From the NCBI RefSeq assembly GCF_001544975.2, contig NZ_FCOG02000008.1, positions 62,001 through 126,000 of the forward strand: a stretch of 64,000 nt of DNA. Direction: 5' to 3'. The stretch comes from Caballeronia arationis (GTDB lineage Bacteria; Pseudomonadota; Gammaproteobacteria; Burkholderiales; Burkholderiaceae). A program made the position numbers and the translations under genes. Below the pieces are notes generated by a model that was given only the letters and a program-made list of their open reading frames with translations, had not been told where the DNA came from and made no database searches. Positions 55,122 to 63,575 of this stretch are shown piece by piece (positions within the stretch are counted from its first letter, which is position 1; the number at the start of each line of letters is the position of its first letter).

Positions 55122-55943
55122 ATGACCGTCAACCGATTCAGCGATTCCGCGCGCTACTGGCGCTCGCCGCTCGCGCCCGGCGCGGACATGCTGACCGCCG
55201 AGTACCACGACCACACGTTCACGCCGCACTGGCACGACGCGTACACGGTGCCCGTGATCGAAGCGGGCGCCGAATGCTACGACTATCGCGGCTCGCACTA
55301 TGTCGCCGAGGCGGGTTCGGTGCCGGTCATCAATCCCGGCGAACTGCACACGGGCGCGCGGGCGGTCGATGCGGGCTGGCGGTATCGCGTGTTCTATCTG
55401 CCGGTGGAATTCGTGCAGTCGATCGCGAGCGAAGTCTCCGGCCGCGCCGAGCCGCTGCCGTGGTTCCCCGCCGACATCATCCGTGACGGCGATCTCGCGC
55501 GGCGTCTCGCGCTCGCGCATCGCGCGCTCGAATCGAACGCCGATCCGCTTCACGCCGAAACCGCGCTCCTCGATGCACTCTCGACACTCCTCGCGCGCCA
55601 CGCGGGCGAGCGCCCGGCGATTGCGCGAATCGGCAGCGACACGGTGCGCGTCGAAGCAATGAAGACGCGCCTGACCGACGATCTCACCGCGCCCGTCACC
55701 CTGGCGGAACTCGCGGAGAGCGTCGGATTGTCGACGTTTCATGCGGCGCGGCTCTTCACGCGCGAGACCGGCCTCGCGCCGCACGCATGGCGCAACCAGA
55801 TGCGGCTCACGCGGGCGCTCGGCGCGTTGCGCGCGGGCGTCTCGGTGACGGAGGTCGCGGCGGCGAGCGGTTTCACCGATCAAAGCCATTTCACGCGGCA
55901 TTTCAAGCGCGCATTCGGCGTGCCGCCGGGGCGCTGGCGGTAG
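55122..55943 (+). CDS. AraC-family transcriptional regulator
   Basis: 273 aa: N-terminal cupin-like sensor domain (HTFTPHWHDAYTVPVIEAGAE) and two C-terminal helix-turn-helices (LAELAESVGLSTFHAARLF; VTEVAAASGFTDQSHFTRHF). It lies 103 bp upstream of azlCD on the same strand, so it probably controls that exporter pair. Confidence 0.92.
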   Translation: MTVNRFSDSARYWRSPLAPGADMLTAEYHDHTFTPHWHDAYTVPVIEAGAECYDYRGSHYVAEAGSVPVINPGELHTGARAVDAGWRYRVFYLPVEFVQSIASEVSGRAEPLPWFPADIIRDGDLARRLALAHRALESNADPLHAETALLDALSTLLARHAGERPAIARIGSDTVRVEAMKTRLTDDLTAPVTLAELAESVGLSTFHAARLFTRETGLAPHAWRNQMRLTRALGALRAGVSVTEVAAASGFTDQSHFTRHFKRAFGVPPGRWR

Positions 55944-56046
55944 GCGCGCCCGTCGTCGCCGCAATGCGCTTCTCTTGAGAAACCGCAAGAACGTACAAGC
56001 GCGCCTGTGCCGTCCCGCCCTATCCTCGCTGCCACAGGAGGACATC

Positions 56047-56784
56047 TTGAAAGCACCACCCGGCAACAGCACTACCCTCGGCGAATTCGCCGCCGGCGCC
56101 CGCGACACCATCCCGATGATGGTCGGCGCCGCGCCTTTCGGCGTCATTTTCGGCACGCTCGTGACCGCCAGCCCGCTCAGTCTGTGGCACGGACAACTGA
56201 TGTCGCTTGCGGTCTTCGCGGGCTCGGCGCAGTTCATCGCGGTCGGACTGATCGCGGGGCATGCGAGCTTCGCCGTCATCTGGGCGACGACGCTCATCGT
56301 CAACCTGCGCCACATCCTCTACTCCGCGACGCTCGCGCCCTACGTGGCGCACCTGCCCGCGCGCTGGCGCTGGACGCTCGGCGCGCTGATGACCGACGAG
56401 GTGTTCGCAGTCGCCTATGCGCACTACCAGAAGCGTCCGCCGGGCGAGACGGGTCCGCATTACTTCTTCGGCTCCGGAATCGCGATGTACCTGAACTGGC
56501 AGTTGTGGACGCTCGTCGGTCTCTTCTTCGGCGCCGCGTTTCCCGGGCTGCAGTCGCTCGGCCTCGACTTCGCGATGGTCGCGACCTTTATCGCGATCAT
56601 CGTGCCGCAGCTCGCCGCGGTGCGGTTCGTGGCGGCGTCGCTGGCGGCGGGCGTGCTGTCGTTCGCGTGGCAGGGCTGGCCGTACAAGCTCGGCTTGCTC
56701 GCGGCGGTGCTCGTGGGCGTCGCGGTCGGAATGGTGCTGACGATGCTCGAAGGCCGCCTTCATACGCAGGAGCGCACGCAATGA
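56047..56784 (+). CDS. azlC: AzlC-family branched-chain amino acid exporter subunit
   Basis: Large subunit of a two-component amino acid exporter (AzlCD/YgaZH). 245 aa with about seven hydrophobic helices; GAAPFGVIFGTLV and FAGSAQFIAVGLIAG are family blocks. I choose the TTG at 56047 because AGGAGG lies five bases before it; the frame also offers a TTG at 55975 with no ribosome site. It overlaps azlD by 4 bp. Confidence 0.9.
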   Translation: MKAPPGNSTTLGEFAAGARDTIPMMVGAAPFGVIFGTLVTASPLSLWHGQLMSLAVFAGSAQFIAVGLIAGHASFAVIWATTLIVNLRHILYSATLAPYVAHLPARWRWTLGALMTDEVFAVAYAHYQKRPPGETGPHYFFGSGIAMYLNWQLWTLVGLFFGAAFPGLQSLGLDFAMVATFIAIIVPQLAAVRFVAASLAAGVLSFAWQGWPYKLGLLAAVLVGVAVGMVLTMLEGRLHTQERTQ

Positions 56785-57131
56785 CCCAGATCGCGCAAAC
56801 TTCCTCGACGAGCTATGTCGTGCTGATTCTCGGCATGGCGCTCGTGACTTACCTGATCCGCGCGGCCGTCTTCGTGCTCGGCGAGAAGCTCGCGTTTCCG
56901 CCCGTCATGCGCACCGCGCTTTCCTTCGTGCCCGTCACGGTGCTGACCGCGATCATCGTCCCGATGACCGTCTCGCCGCACGGCAACGGCGCCGAGCTGA
57001 GCTGGCGCAACTCGCAACTGGTCGCGGCCGTGGTCGCGATCGGCGTGTGCGTCGCGACGCGGCGGCCGTTGCTGACGATCGCCGTGTCGCTCGCGGTGTT
57101 TTTCTTATGGCAACTCGTCGTGGTCGCCTGA
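56781..57131 (+). CDS. azlD: AzlD-family small exporter subunit
   Basis: 116 aa with three or four hydrophobic helices; MALVTYLIRAAVFVLGEKL and ALSFVPVTVLTAIIVP match AzlD. The ATG overlaps the azlC stop (ATGA), as expected for a coupled two-subunit transporter. Confidence 0.92.
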   Translation: MTQIAQTSSTSYVVLILGMALVTYLIRAAVFVLGEKLAFPPVMRTALSFVPVTVLTAIIVPMTVSPHGNGAELSWRNSQLVAAVVAIGVCVATRRPLLTIAVSLAVFFLWQLVVVA

Positions 57132-57149
57132 AAGCTGATTCTAAAGTCC

Positions 57150-57176
57150 TCAAGTTCCCGGCGAAAACGCCGTAAT
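57150..57176 (+). promoter_or_regulatory. Candidate sigma-28 (FliA) promoter
   Basis: TCAAGTTC, exactly 11 bases, then GCCGTAAT. The E. coli sigma-28 consensus is TAAAGTTT-N11-GCCGATAA: 6/8 matches in the -35, GCCG intact in the -10. It lies about 85 bp before the 254-aa gene at 57263. A match on sequence only. Confidence 0.5.
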
Positions 57177-57262
57177 AAGAGACGAACGGCCTTCGCCCTA
57201 GCGGCGCCGGCCGACTGCACTCCCGCCATCAGCATCTCTGACGCGCGGAACCGGGAACCATC

Positions 57263-58027
57263 ATGCGTCAAATCACCCTTTCGTTTCGCGACGAGACAAT
57301 CGCTTCGTTGCATCGCGACTTCGAGTCGTTCGTCCGTCTTTCGCTCAAGATCGATCCACAGTTCGTCACGCCGACGTTCGAGGATTTCCTGCGCGCAAAG
57401 CTCCTCGACAATCCGACGCCGCTCACCGAGCAGGCCGTCCAGCACATGCTGCAGAACGGCCAGTACGCGTGGGCGAAGCGCGCGCTCGACAAGGAGTTTC
57501 CGGATGTCGTCGAAATCCTGATCCGGCAGGCGGCCGAGCACGGATTCAGTTTCGCGATCCGCTCGGACTGGACCGCCGAGGACCTCATCAAGGCATCGCG
57601 CGCGTGGGCGACGGCGATCGTCACGGAAGCCAAGGGCGACGCGTCGCAGGTCGATGCGCTCGCGTCGCAGATCAAGTCGGCGGCGATGGACATTCGCGAA
57701 GTCGAGGAAAAAATGCAGACACCGGCATGGCGTCTCGCGGATTCGCTGCGTCAGCGCGTGTACGAGACGAAGATCGCGGTGGAGCACAGCGTCGGGTCGA
57801 GCTCGCGGGAAAAGCTCGGCGAGTTGCGATGCCTGCTGCGGCTCGGGATCTTCTTCGGGTCGATCCAGAAGCAGGAAGCGCAGCAGGTGCTGGAATACTT
57901 GCGGTCGATGCGGCCGGAACTGTTTATCGAAGAGCCCTACGACGGGTTCACGCGCTTTGCCAACTGGCTGCGCAGCGTGTTCGCGCCGGCGGCGAAGGTG
58001 CCGCGGGCGTCGCGGGCGCAGCGCTGA
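57263..58027 (+). CDS. Conserved protein of unknown function (possible motility regulon)
   Basis: 254 aa, no signal peptide, mostly helical; a long amphipathic stretch (about 120-175, AIVTEAKGDASQVDALASQI, DIREVEEKMQ) may form a coiled coil. I do not recognise a domain. Its start (MRQITLSFRDETIASLHRDF) and normal codon use suggest a real gene. A sigma-28-like promoter upstream hints at a flagellar or chemotaxis link. It converges on the helicase gene. Confidence 0.75.
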   Translation: MRQITLSFRDETIASLHRDFESFVRLSLKIDPQFVTPTFEDFLRAKLLDNPTPLTEQAVQHMLQNGQYAWAKRALDKEFPDVVEILIRQAAEHGFSFAIRSDWTAEDLIKASRAWATAIVTEAKGDASQVDALASQIKSAAMDIREVEEKMQTPAWRLADSLRQRVYETKIAVEHSVGSSSREKLGELRCLLRLGIFFGSIQKQEAQQVLEYLRSMRPELFIEEPYDGFTRFANWLRSVFAPAAKVPRASRAQR

Positions 58028-58042
58028 CAACGCTGAGCGGTC

Positions 58043-60211
58043 CTACTCCCACATCCCCTTCAGCCGCGCCGCGATATCGATCTTCGCCTTCGCGGCGGCG
58101 GCCAGCCCGGCCGCCGTCGGCGCCGCGGCCACCGGCACGGGCGGCCACGCCTTTGTTTCGAAGCGGTCCATCAGCTGCGCGGGAATGAAGCGCGTGCGCG
58201 ACGCCCACACGTGCCGGTCGCCCAGGTGCGTCTGGTTGTGCACGTAGAACCGCTGCGGCGTGACGATGTGCAGATCCTCCCTCGCCCGCGTCATCGCGAC
58301 GTAGAGCAGCCGCCGCTCCTCGTCGATTTCCTCGTCGCTGCCGGTGCCGAGATCCGACGGAATGCAGCCGTCGACGCCATTCAGCACGAACACGTTGCGC
58401 CACTCCTGCCCTTTCGCGGAGTGGATGGTCGACAGGATCAGATAGTCCTCGTCGAGCATCGGCACGCCGGATTCGTCGCTCGTCGCGTCGGGCGGATCGA
58501 GCGTCAGTTCGGTGAGAAAGCGCTCGCGCGTCGGATAGGTCGACGCGATGCTTTCCATCTGCAGCACGTCGCCGTGACGGATCGCGGCGTCCTCGTGATT
58601 GCGCTCCAGATGGGGCTCGTACCAGCGGCGGATCATCTCGAACTCGGCCGGCCAGCCGGTCTCGCGCCCGCAGACCTTCGCCATTAGCGCGACAAATTGC
58701 GGCCAGTCCTCGCTCGCGCGAGCCGGCGCCGCGAACGACGCGAGCGCGCGAGTTGTATCGCCGCTCGACACCTGATCGAGCACGCGTCCCGCGATCGCCG
58801 GTCCGATGCCCGGCAGCAGTTGCACGACGCGAAAACCCGCGACGCGGTCGCGTGGATTCTCGGCCCAGCGCAGCACCGCGAGCACGTCCTTGACGTGGAC
58901 AGAATCGAGAAATTTTAGCCCGCCGAACTTGACGAACGGAATGTTGCGCCGCGTGAGTTCGATCTCCAGCGCCGCGCTGTGATGCGCCGCGCGAAACAGC
59001 ACGGCCTGCGATTTCAGCGTCATGCCGGCCTCGCGCGCCTCCAGCACCTTTTCGACGACATAGCGCGCCTGATCCGCCTCGTCCGCCACCGACACGACGC
59101 GCGGTTTTTGTTCGCACGCCTTGTCGGTCCAGAGGTTCTTCGTGTAGCGCTCGGACGCGAGCCCGATCACCGCATTCGATGCTTCGAGAATCGGCTGGGT
59201 CGAACGGTAGTTGCGCTCTAGCGTCACGCAGCGCGCGGGCGGATCGAAGTGGTTCGGGAAGTCGAGAATGTTGCGCACTGTCGCGCCGCGAAACGAATAG
59301 ATCGACTGCGCATCGTCGCCGACGACGGTCAGGCCGCGCCCGTCAGGCTTCATCGAAAGCAGGATGGACGCCTGGAGCTTGTTGGTGTCCTGGTACTCGT
59401 CGACGAGGACGTGATCGAAGCGGCTCGACAGATCCGCGGCGATGGAAGGCTCGGCGGCGAGATGCGACCAGTAGAGCAGCAGGTCGTCGTAGTCGAGCAC
59501 GCTTTGCGACTGCTTGGCGTTCACGTAGGCGGCGAAGAGCCGGCGCAGGTCCGGCTCCCACTCGCGGCACCACGGAAACGCCTGGTCGAGCACGGTGGCG
59601 AGCGACGCGCCCGTGTTCACGACGCGCGAGTAAATGGCGAAGCACGTCGACTTCGCGGGAAAGCGCTTTTCCTTCGCCGACAACCCGAGTTCATGCCGCA
59701 CGAGATTCATGAGATCGGCGGAATCTTCGCGGTCGTTGATCGTGAACGACGGCGACAGGCCGACGAGATCCGCGTAATCGCGCAAGAGCCGCGCGCCGAC
59801 GCCGTGAAACGTGCCCGACCACGTCAGTCCCTGCGCAATCGCGCTCTTGCTGCCGAGCGCGCCGATCGCGATGCGCGTCACGCGGCGCGTCATTTCGAGC
59901 GCGGCGCGGCGCGAAAACGTCAGCAGCAGAATACGGTGCGGATCGGCGCCCTTGACGAGCAGATGCGCCACGCGATGCGCCAGCGTATTGGTCTTGCCCG
60001 AACCCGCCCCCGCGATCACGAGCAGCGGGCCGCTGGGCGCACCCGGCGCATCGGTGCCGAATTCGACGGCCTCGCGCTGCGCGCCGTTGAGCTTCGCAAG
60101 GTACGTGGCGACCTGACTGGCGACATCGGTGTCGGAAGCGGCGGGAATGTCGGCGGTTGTCAGCACGGGCGATGGTTTGAGCGGGCAAAGTGACGCATAC
60201 TGTATATCCAT
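58043..60211 (-). CDS. UvrD/Rep-family ATP-dependent DNA helicase
   Basis: Superfamily 1A 3'-5' helicase, 722 aa. Motifs: Walker A GAGSGKT, Ib-region TFHGVGARLLR, Walker B DEYQDTN, III QSIYSFRGA, IV ERNYRSTQPIL, V HSAKGQEW, VI YVAMTRARED. It differs enough from UvrD, Rep and PcrA in its linker that I leave the symbol blank. A LexA-like box covers the start codon, suggesting SOS control. Confidence 0.93.
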   Translation of the reverse strand: MDIQYASLCPLKPSPVLTTADIPAASDTDVASQVATYLAKLNGAQREAVEFGTDAPGAPSGPLLVIAGAGSGKTNTLAHRVAHLLVKGADPHRILLLTFSRRAALEMTRRVTRIAIGALGSKSAIAQGLTWSGTFHGVGARLLRDYADLVGLSPSFTINDREDSADLMNLVRHELGLSAKEKRFPAKSTCFAIYSRVVNTGASLATVLDQAFPWCREWEPDLRRLFAAYVNAKQSQSVLDYDDLLLYWSHLAAEPSIAADLSSRFDHVLVDEYQDTNKLQASILLSMKPDGRGLTVVGDDAQSIYSFRGATVRNILDFPNHFDPPARCVTLERNYRSTQPILEASNAVIGLASERYTKNLWTDKACEQKPRVVSVADEADQARYVVEKVLEAREAGMTLKSQAVLFRAAHHSAALEIELTRRNIPFVKFGGLKFLDSVHVKDVLAVLRWAENPRDRVAGFRVVQLLPGIGPAIAGRVLDQVSSGDTTRALASFAAPARASEDWPQFVALMAKVCGRETGWPAEFEMIRRWYEPHLERNHEDAAIRHGDVLQMESIASTYPTRERFLTELTLDPPDATSDESGVPMLDEDYLILSTIHSAKGQEWRNVFVLNGVDGCIPSDLGTGSDEEIDEERRLLYVAMTRAREDLHIVTPQRFYVHNQTHLGDRHVWASRTRFIPAQLMDRFETKAWPPVPVAAAPTAAGLAAAAKAKIDIAARLKGMWE

Positions 60212-60215
60212 ACAA
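60200..60215 (-). promoter_or_regulatory. LexA-like box over the helicase start codon
   Basis: The minus strand reads TTGTATGGATATACAG, which fits CTGT-N8-ACAG with one mismatch (plus strand CTGT-N8-ACAA). The helicase ATG is inside it. Extended to 20 bases, the right part matches the E. coli LexA consensus half perfectly. Confidence 0.5.
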
Positions 60216-60258
60216 CCCGCTCACGCAAGTGCCTGTTGCAGTACGCTTTTGGCCCCAA

Positions 60259-60294
60259 AAGCGACGAAGCCCCGCATGCGGGGCTTCGTCGCTT
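60259..60294 (-). terminator. Perfect palindromic terminator
   Basis: AAGCGACGAAGCCCC and its exact complement around a GCAT-containing centre, followed on the minus strand by TTTT. It lies 20 bp after the stop of the 84-aa gene and before the helicase start. Confidence 0.8.
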
Positions 60295-60313
60295 CAGGCA
60301 GCAAATTTGGCGA

Positions 60314-60568
60314 CTATTGCGACTTCTTCGCGTTCTTCAGGTTCGCGTCGGCGGCGGCTTCGTTCGCCTCCGACTGCGATTCGGTCTTCTTCTTGTCGGC
60401 CTTCGCCTGCGCGACGGCGGCGTCCTTGTCGGCTTCAGCCTGCTTCTTCGCCGCCTTCTTGTCGGCGTGGGTCATCGGGGCGTCGGTGGTCGTCTGCGCG
60501 AACGATGCCGTCGCGGCCGTTGCCAGCAGGCCGGCGAGAAGCGCTGCTGCGAGTTTGTGCGTGGTCAT
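60314..60568 (-). CDS. Small Ala/Lys-rich exported protein
   Basis: 84 aa: signal peptide (ends TASFAQ) followed by a charged, helical segment of Ala, Lys, Asp and Gln (HADKKAAKKQAEADKDAAVA). No family recognised; it may be a periplasmic coiled-coil peptide. It resembles the next gene upstream in build. Own terminator at 60259-60294. Confidence 0.72.
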   Translation of the reverse strand: MTTHKLAAALLAGLLATAATASFAQTTTDAPMTHADKKAAKKQAEADKDAAVAQAKADKKKTESQSEANEAAADANLKNAKKSQ

Positions 60569-60648
60569 GAGTGCTCCTTGTGTTGTTATCGATGCGGCCG
60601 CCCGCGTTCACTGTGCGCGACGGCGGCTGTCCTGCAAGCGTTTCCGGC

Positions 60649-61059
60649 TTAGTGCTGGAGGCCGCTGTCCTTCGGCGTCGACGGTTCGGCCGCGTTCAGT
60701 TCATCCTTCGCGGTCTGCTTGTCGGCCTTCTGGTTGATCTTGGCGTTGCGCACTTCTTCCTTGTATTGCGCCTTCGCTTCCTTGTTCGTCGCCTTCAGTT
60801 CCGCCTTGGAGGCGTTCTTCGACGCGCGATATTCCGCGTTCGCCTTCGCGTTGGCGTTGCGCTTCTGGACGAGCGGGTCAGTAGGCGCGGGAGCGACCAG
60901 GTTCTGCGGCGGCGGCGTCACGCCCGGCGCGCCCTGCATTTGCGCGGACATCTGGCCGGAACTGTCCGCTTGCGCGGGTTGCGCCGTCTGCGCAAACGCA
61001 GAGGTCGAGGCGATCGCAGCGAGAGCCGAGCCGATCAGCAGCGTTTGAATCTTATTCAT
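60649..61059 (-). CDS. Ala/Lys-rich exported protein
   Basis: 136 aa: signal peptide (IGSALAAIASTSAFAQ), a Gln/Pro/Ala-rich linker, then a charged helix with repeated KA-rich units (KAELKATNKEAKAQYKEEVR). No family recognised. The ATG at 61059 has AGAGGAAA upstream. Likely a distant paralogue of the 84-aa protein 80 bp downstream. Confidence 0.75.
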   Translation of the reverse strand: MNKIQTLLIGSALAAIASTSAFAQTAQPAQADSSGQMSAQMQGAPGVTPPPQNLVAPAPTDPLVQKRNANAKANAEYRASKNASKAELKATNKEAKAQYKEEVRNAKINQKADKQTAKDELNAAEPSTPKDSGLQH

Positions 61060-61367
61060 GAGTCTTTCCTCTCTTGTTGGTGTACCGGGCGAAGCGGTGA
61101 AACGCAGCGAAGCTCCTCTTGCCCGAATTCTTCGATTGATGAACAGCGACCGAAAACGCATCGATCACACGTACAGACCCGGAGTCCATGCGGCGAGTTC
61201 GCGGATACCAGTCATTGTTACCGACCGTTTCACTTGGCTACATTTGCAAACTCCGCCGATACAGACGCCGTTCCGCCCGCGCTGTCGGAGCAGCACACCC
61301 TGTGCCCGCGTGGTTTATCATGGGCGCCCTTCCCATGTTCCAGAGCGCACGACGCGCGCCGCCCACC

Positions 61368-61589
61368 ATGCCGCAACTCGAATTCACACTGACGGGCGAG
61401 TTCATCGAACTGCACAACCTGCTCAAGCTGGTGGGTCTCGCCGACAGCGGCGGCTCGGCGAAGGCGCGGGTCGCGATGGGCGACGTGAAGGTCGACGGCA
61501 AGGTCGAACTGCGCAAGACGGCGAAGATCCGCGCGGGACAGAAGGTGTCGCTCGACGGATCGACGATCAAGGTTCTCAAGGCCGTCTGA
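61368..61589 (+). CDS. S4-domain RNA-binding protein (YbcJ-like)
   Basis: 73 aa, a lone S4-like RNA-binding fold: FIELHNLLKLVGLADSGGSA and KARVAMGDVKVDGKVELRK match the YbcJ family. It probably binds structured RNA or the ribosome. In-frame ATGs at 61320 and 61335 could extend it, but 61368 gives the family length. Confidence 0.88.
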   Translation: MPQLEFTLTGEFIELHNLLKLVGLADSGGSAKARVAMGDVKVDGKVELRKTAKIRAGQKVSLDGSTIKVLKAV

Positions 61590-61809
61590 CGCCCCGGCGC
61601 GCGCCGGGAAACGGCGTCGTCATCGACATGCCGCCGGTGAGGCAATAAGCTAGTCGTCTTTCGCTCAGTTTCCGATGCACGGACGAGCGGGCGGAACGCG
61701 CTTTCCGGTCAGGAACCGCTTACCGGCCGCCGGCGTTTTTCCGTCCAATTCCCGTTTTCGTTTCCGGCCGCGCGCCCACCGCGCGCGGCGGTCTTCTCAC
61801 CGATCCGAC

Positions 61810-63243
61810 ATGCAACCCGGCTTCACACGCGCAGCGACCCCGCCGCCCAGTTTTTCCCGTCACGCTGTCGATACCGCGCGGCTTGCCGCGCCGCTCGCGA
61901 TCGCGCAGCTCTCGCAGATGGCGATGGGCGTCACCGACACGATCCTGCTCGGCTCGCTCGGCCCCGACGCGCTCGCGGCCGGCGGCCTCGGCGCGAACCT
62001 GTTCTTCGTCGTCGTCACGCTGCTGCAGGGCGTGCTGACTTCGGTCAGCGTCTCGGTGGCGCACGCGCGCGGCGCGAATGACGAGGACCGCGTGCCGCAC
62101 ATCTACTGGACCGGGCTCCTGCTTTCGCTGCTGCTCGCGATTCCCGCCTTCGCGCTGCTGAGCTACGCCGAGCCGCTTCTGCTCGCGTTCAACGAACCCG
62201 CGACGCTCGCGAAGAACGTCGGCGAATACTGCGCGGTGCTGCGCTGGGGCACGCCCGGCAGCCTGATCGGTGTGGGCATGATGCGCGCGTTCCTGCCGGC
62301 GATCGGCGCGGCGCGGCGGCTCCTGTGGGTGTCGATCGGCGGCATCTTCGTCAACGGCTTCCTCAACTACGGGATGATCCACGGCGCGTACGGCCTGCCG
62401 AAGTACGGTTTCCTCGGCTCGGCGGCGGCAACCTCGATCACCGTGTGGGCGATCGCGTTCGCGCTCGTCGCGTTCCTGCACCTGCGCCCGCGCTACCGGC
62501 ACTTCGTCGCCCGGGCGCGTCCGCGCCTGCCGCTGATGGGCGAACTGTTCGGCATCGGCTGGCCGGTCGCGATCACCTACGGCGTCGAATCGACGCTCTT
62601 TCTCGCCACCGGCATGATGGTCGGCCTGCTCGGCGAAGCGCCGCTCGCCGCGCACCAGATCGCGCTGAACGTGGCGTCGGTGGCGTTCATGGTGCCGCTC
62701 GCGATCGGTCAGGCGGCCAACGTGCGCGTCGGCTACTGGATCGGCGCGGGCGTGCCGGTGGCGGCGCGACACGCGGGCTTCGTCGCGATCGGGCTGGGCG
62801 TCGGCTTCATGATGCTGTCGGGGCTCGTGCTGGTGGCGGCGCCCCACGCGATCGTCGGTCTCTACCTGCATCTCGACGATCCTGCCAACGCGCAGACCGT
62901 CGCGCTCGCCACGTCGCTGCTCGGGGTCGCTGCCGTATTCCAGATCGTCGACGGGATGCAGACAGTCGGCTCGGGCTGCCTGCGCGGCCTGAAGGACACG
63001 CGCGTGCCGATGCTCGCCGCCGCGTTCGGCTACTGGGGCATAGGCTTTCCGACGGGCTACGTGCTCGCGTTCCACTTCGAGGCGGGCACCAAGGGACTCT
63101 GGTGGGGACTCGCGGCCGGCCTCGCGAGCGTCGCCGCGCTGATGACGCTGCGCTTTCACCGGATGAGCCGGCGCATCGTCGAACGCGGCGTCGCGCAGGG
63201 CAGCATCGCGCCCGACACGGCGGCCGCGCGCCGCAACGCATGA
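61810..63243 (+). CDS. MATE-family multidrug efflux transporter (NorM type)
   Basis: 477 aa with 12 predicted transmembrane helices in two repeats. LAAPLAIAQLSQMAMGVTDTI at the start and GWPVAITYGVESTLFLATGMM in the second half are the repeated MATE motifs. Exports cationic drugs in exchange for Na+ or H+. The frame is open upstream to 61675, but the ATG at 61810 gives the normal N-terminus. Confidence 0.94.
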   Translation: MQPGFTRAATPPPSFSRHAVDTARLAAPLAIAQLSQMAMGVTDTILLGSLGPDALAAGGLGANLFFVVVTLLQGVLTSVSVSVAHARGANDEDRVPHIYWTGLLLSLLLAIPAFALLSYAEPLLLAFNEPATLAKNVGEYCAVLRWGTPGSLIGVGMMRAFLPAIGAARRLLWVSIGGIFVNGFLNYGMIHGAYGLPKYGFLGSAAATSITVWAIAFALVAFLHLRPRYRHFVARARPRLPLMGELFGIGWPVAITYGVESTLFLATGMMVGLLGEAPLAAHQIALNVASVAFMVPLAIGQAANVRVGYWIGAGVPVAARHAGFVAIGLGVGFMMLSGLVLVAAPHAIVGLYLHLDDPANAQTVALATSLLGVAAVFQIVDGMQTVGSGCLRGLKDTRVPMLAAAFGYWGIGFPTGYVLAFHFEAGTKGLWWGLAAGLASVAALMTLRFHRMSRRIVERGVAQGSIAPDTAAARRNA

Positions 63244-63285
63244 GCATCGAATGCGATGCGCCATAAGCAAAGCACGCATCGTTGG

Positions 63286-63314
63286 TTGGAACGACATGGG
63301 TCGGCGGTTAGGAT
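63286..63314 (+). promoter_or_regulatory. Possible promoter of the candidate small RNA
   Basis: TTGGAA (63286-63291), exactly 17 bases, then TAGGAT (63309-63314): 4/6 matches in each box. Expected start near 63321. Confidence 0.4.
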
Positions 63315-63320
63315 GAAGCC

Positions 63321-63384
63321 GTCTCCTCCTTGAGGGACTCCAGTGACAGGGGTATTGAGCCCGCCGCGACGGCGGGCTTTTTTT
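63321..63384 (+). ncRNA. Candidate small RNA with an anti-Shine-Dalgarno loop
   Basis: About 64 nt. The first hairpin (GUCUC/GGGAC, 63321-63338) presents CUCCUUGA in its loop, which contains the CUCCUU of the 16S rRNA anti-Shine-Dalgarno end. An 8-bp GC-rich terminator stem (AGCCCGCC/GGCGGGCT, 63358-63378) and a seven-T run follow. It could equally be only the 3' end of the MATE mRNA. The rest of the 332-bp gap 63244-63575 holds no gene. Confidence 0.4.
63358..63384 (+). terminator. Intrinsic terminator
   Basis: AGCCCGCC and GGCGGGCT around GCGAC, then seven T. It ends MATE transcription and/or the candidate small RNA. Confidence 0.92.
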
Positions 63385-63575
63385 CGTCCGTGCGCCGGCG
63401 CGCATGGCAACCGCGAAAGCCCTTCAGCATCTCCCCTATTGCTTGCCCCCGATCGATTTCCCCTAGAATGTTTCGCAGATGGCATCCCGCGCGCACGTTC
63501 CTTGCTACCCACGCGAAAACAACGCGCCGCGCATCGTCGCCATGCTTCGCGGCAGATCAAAAAAGAGGAAAGCAC

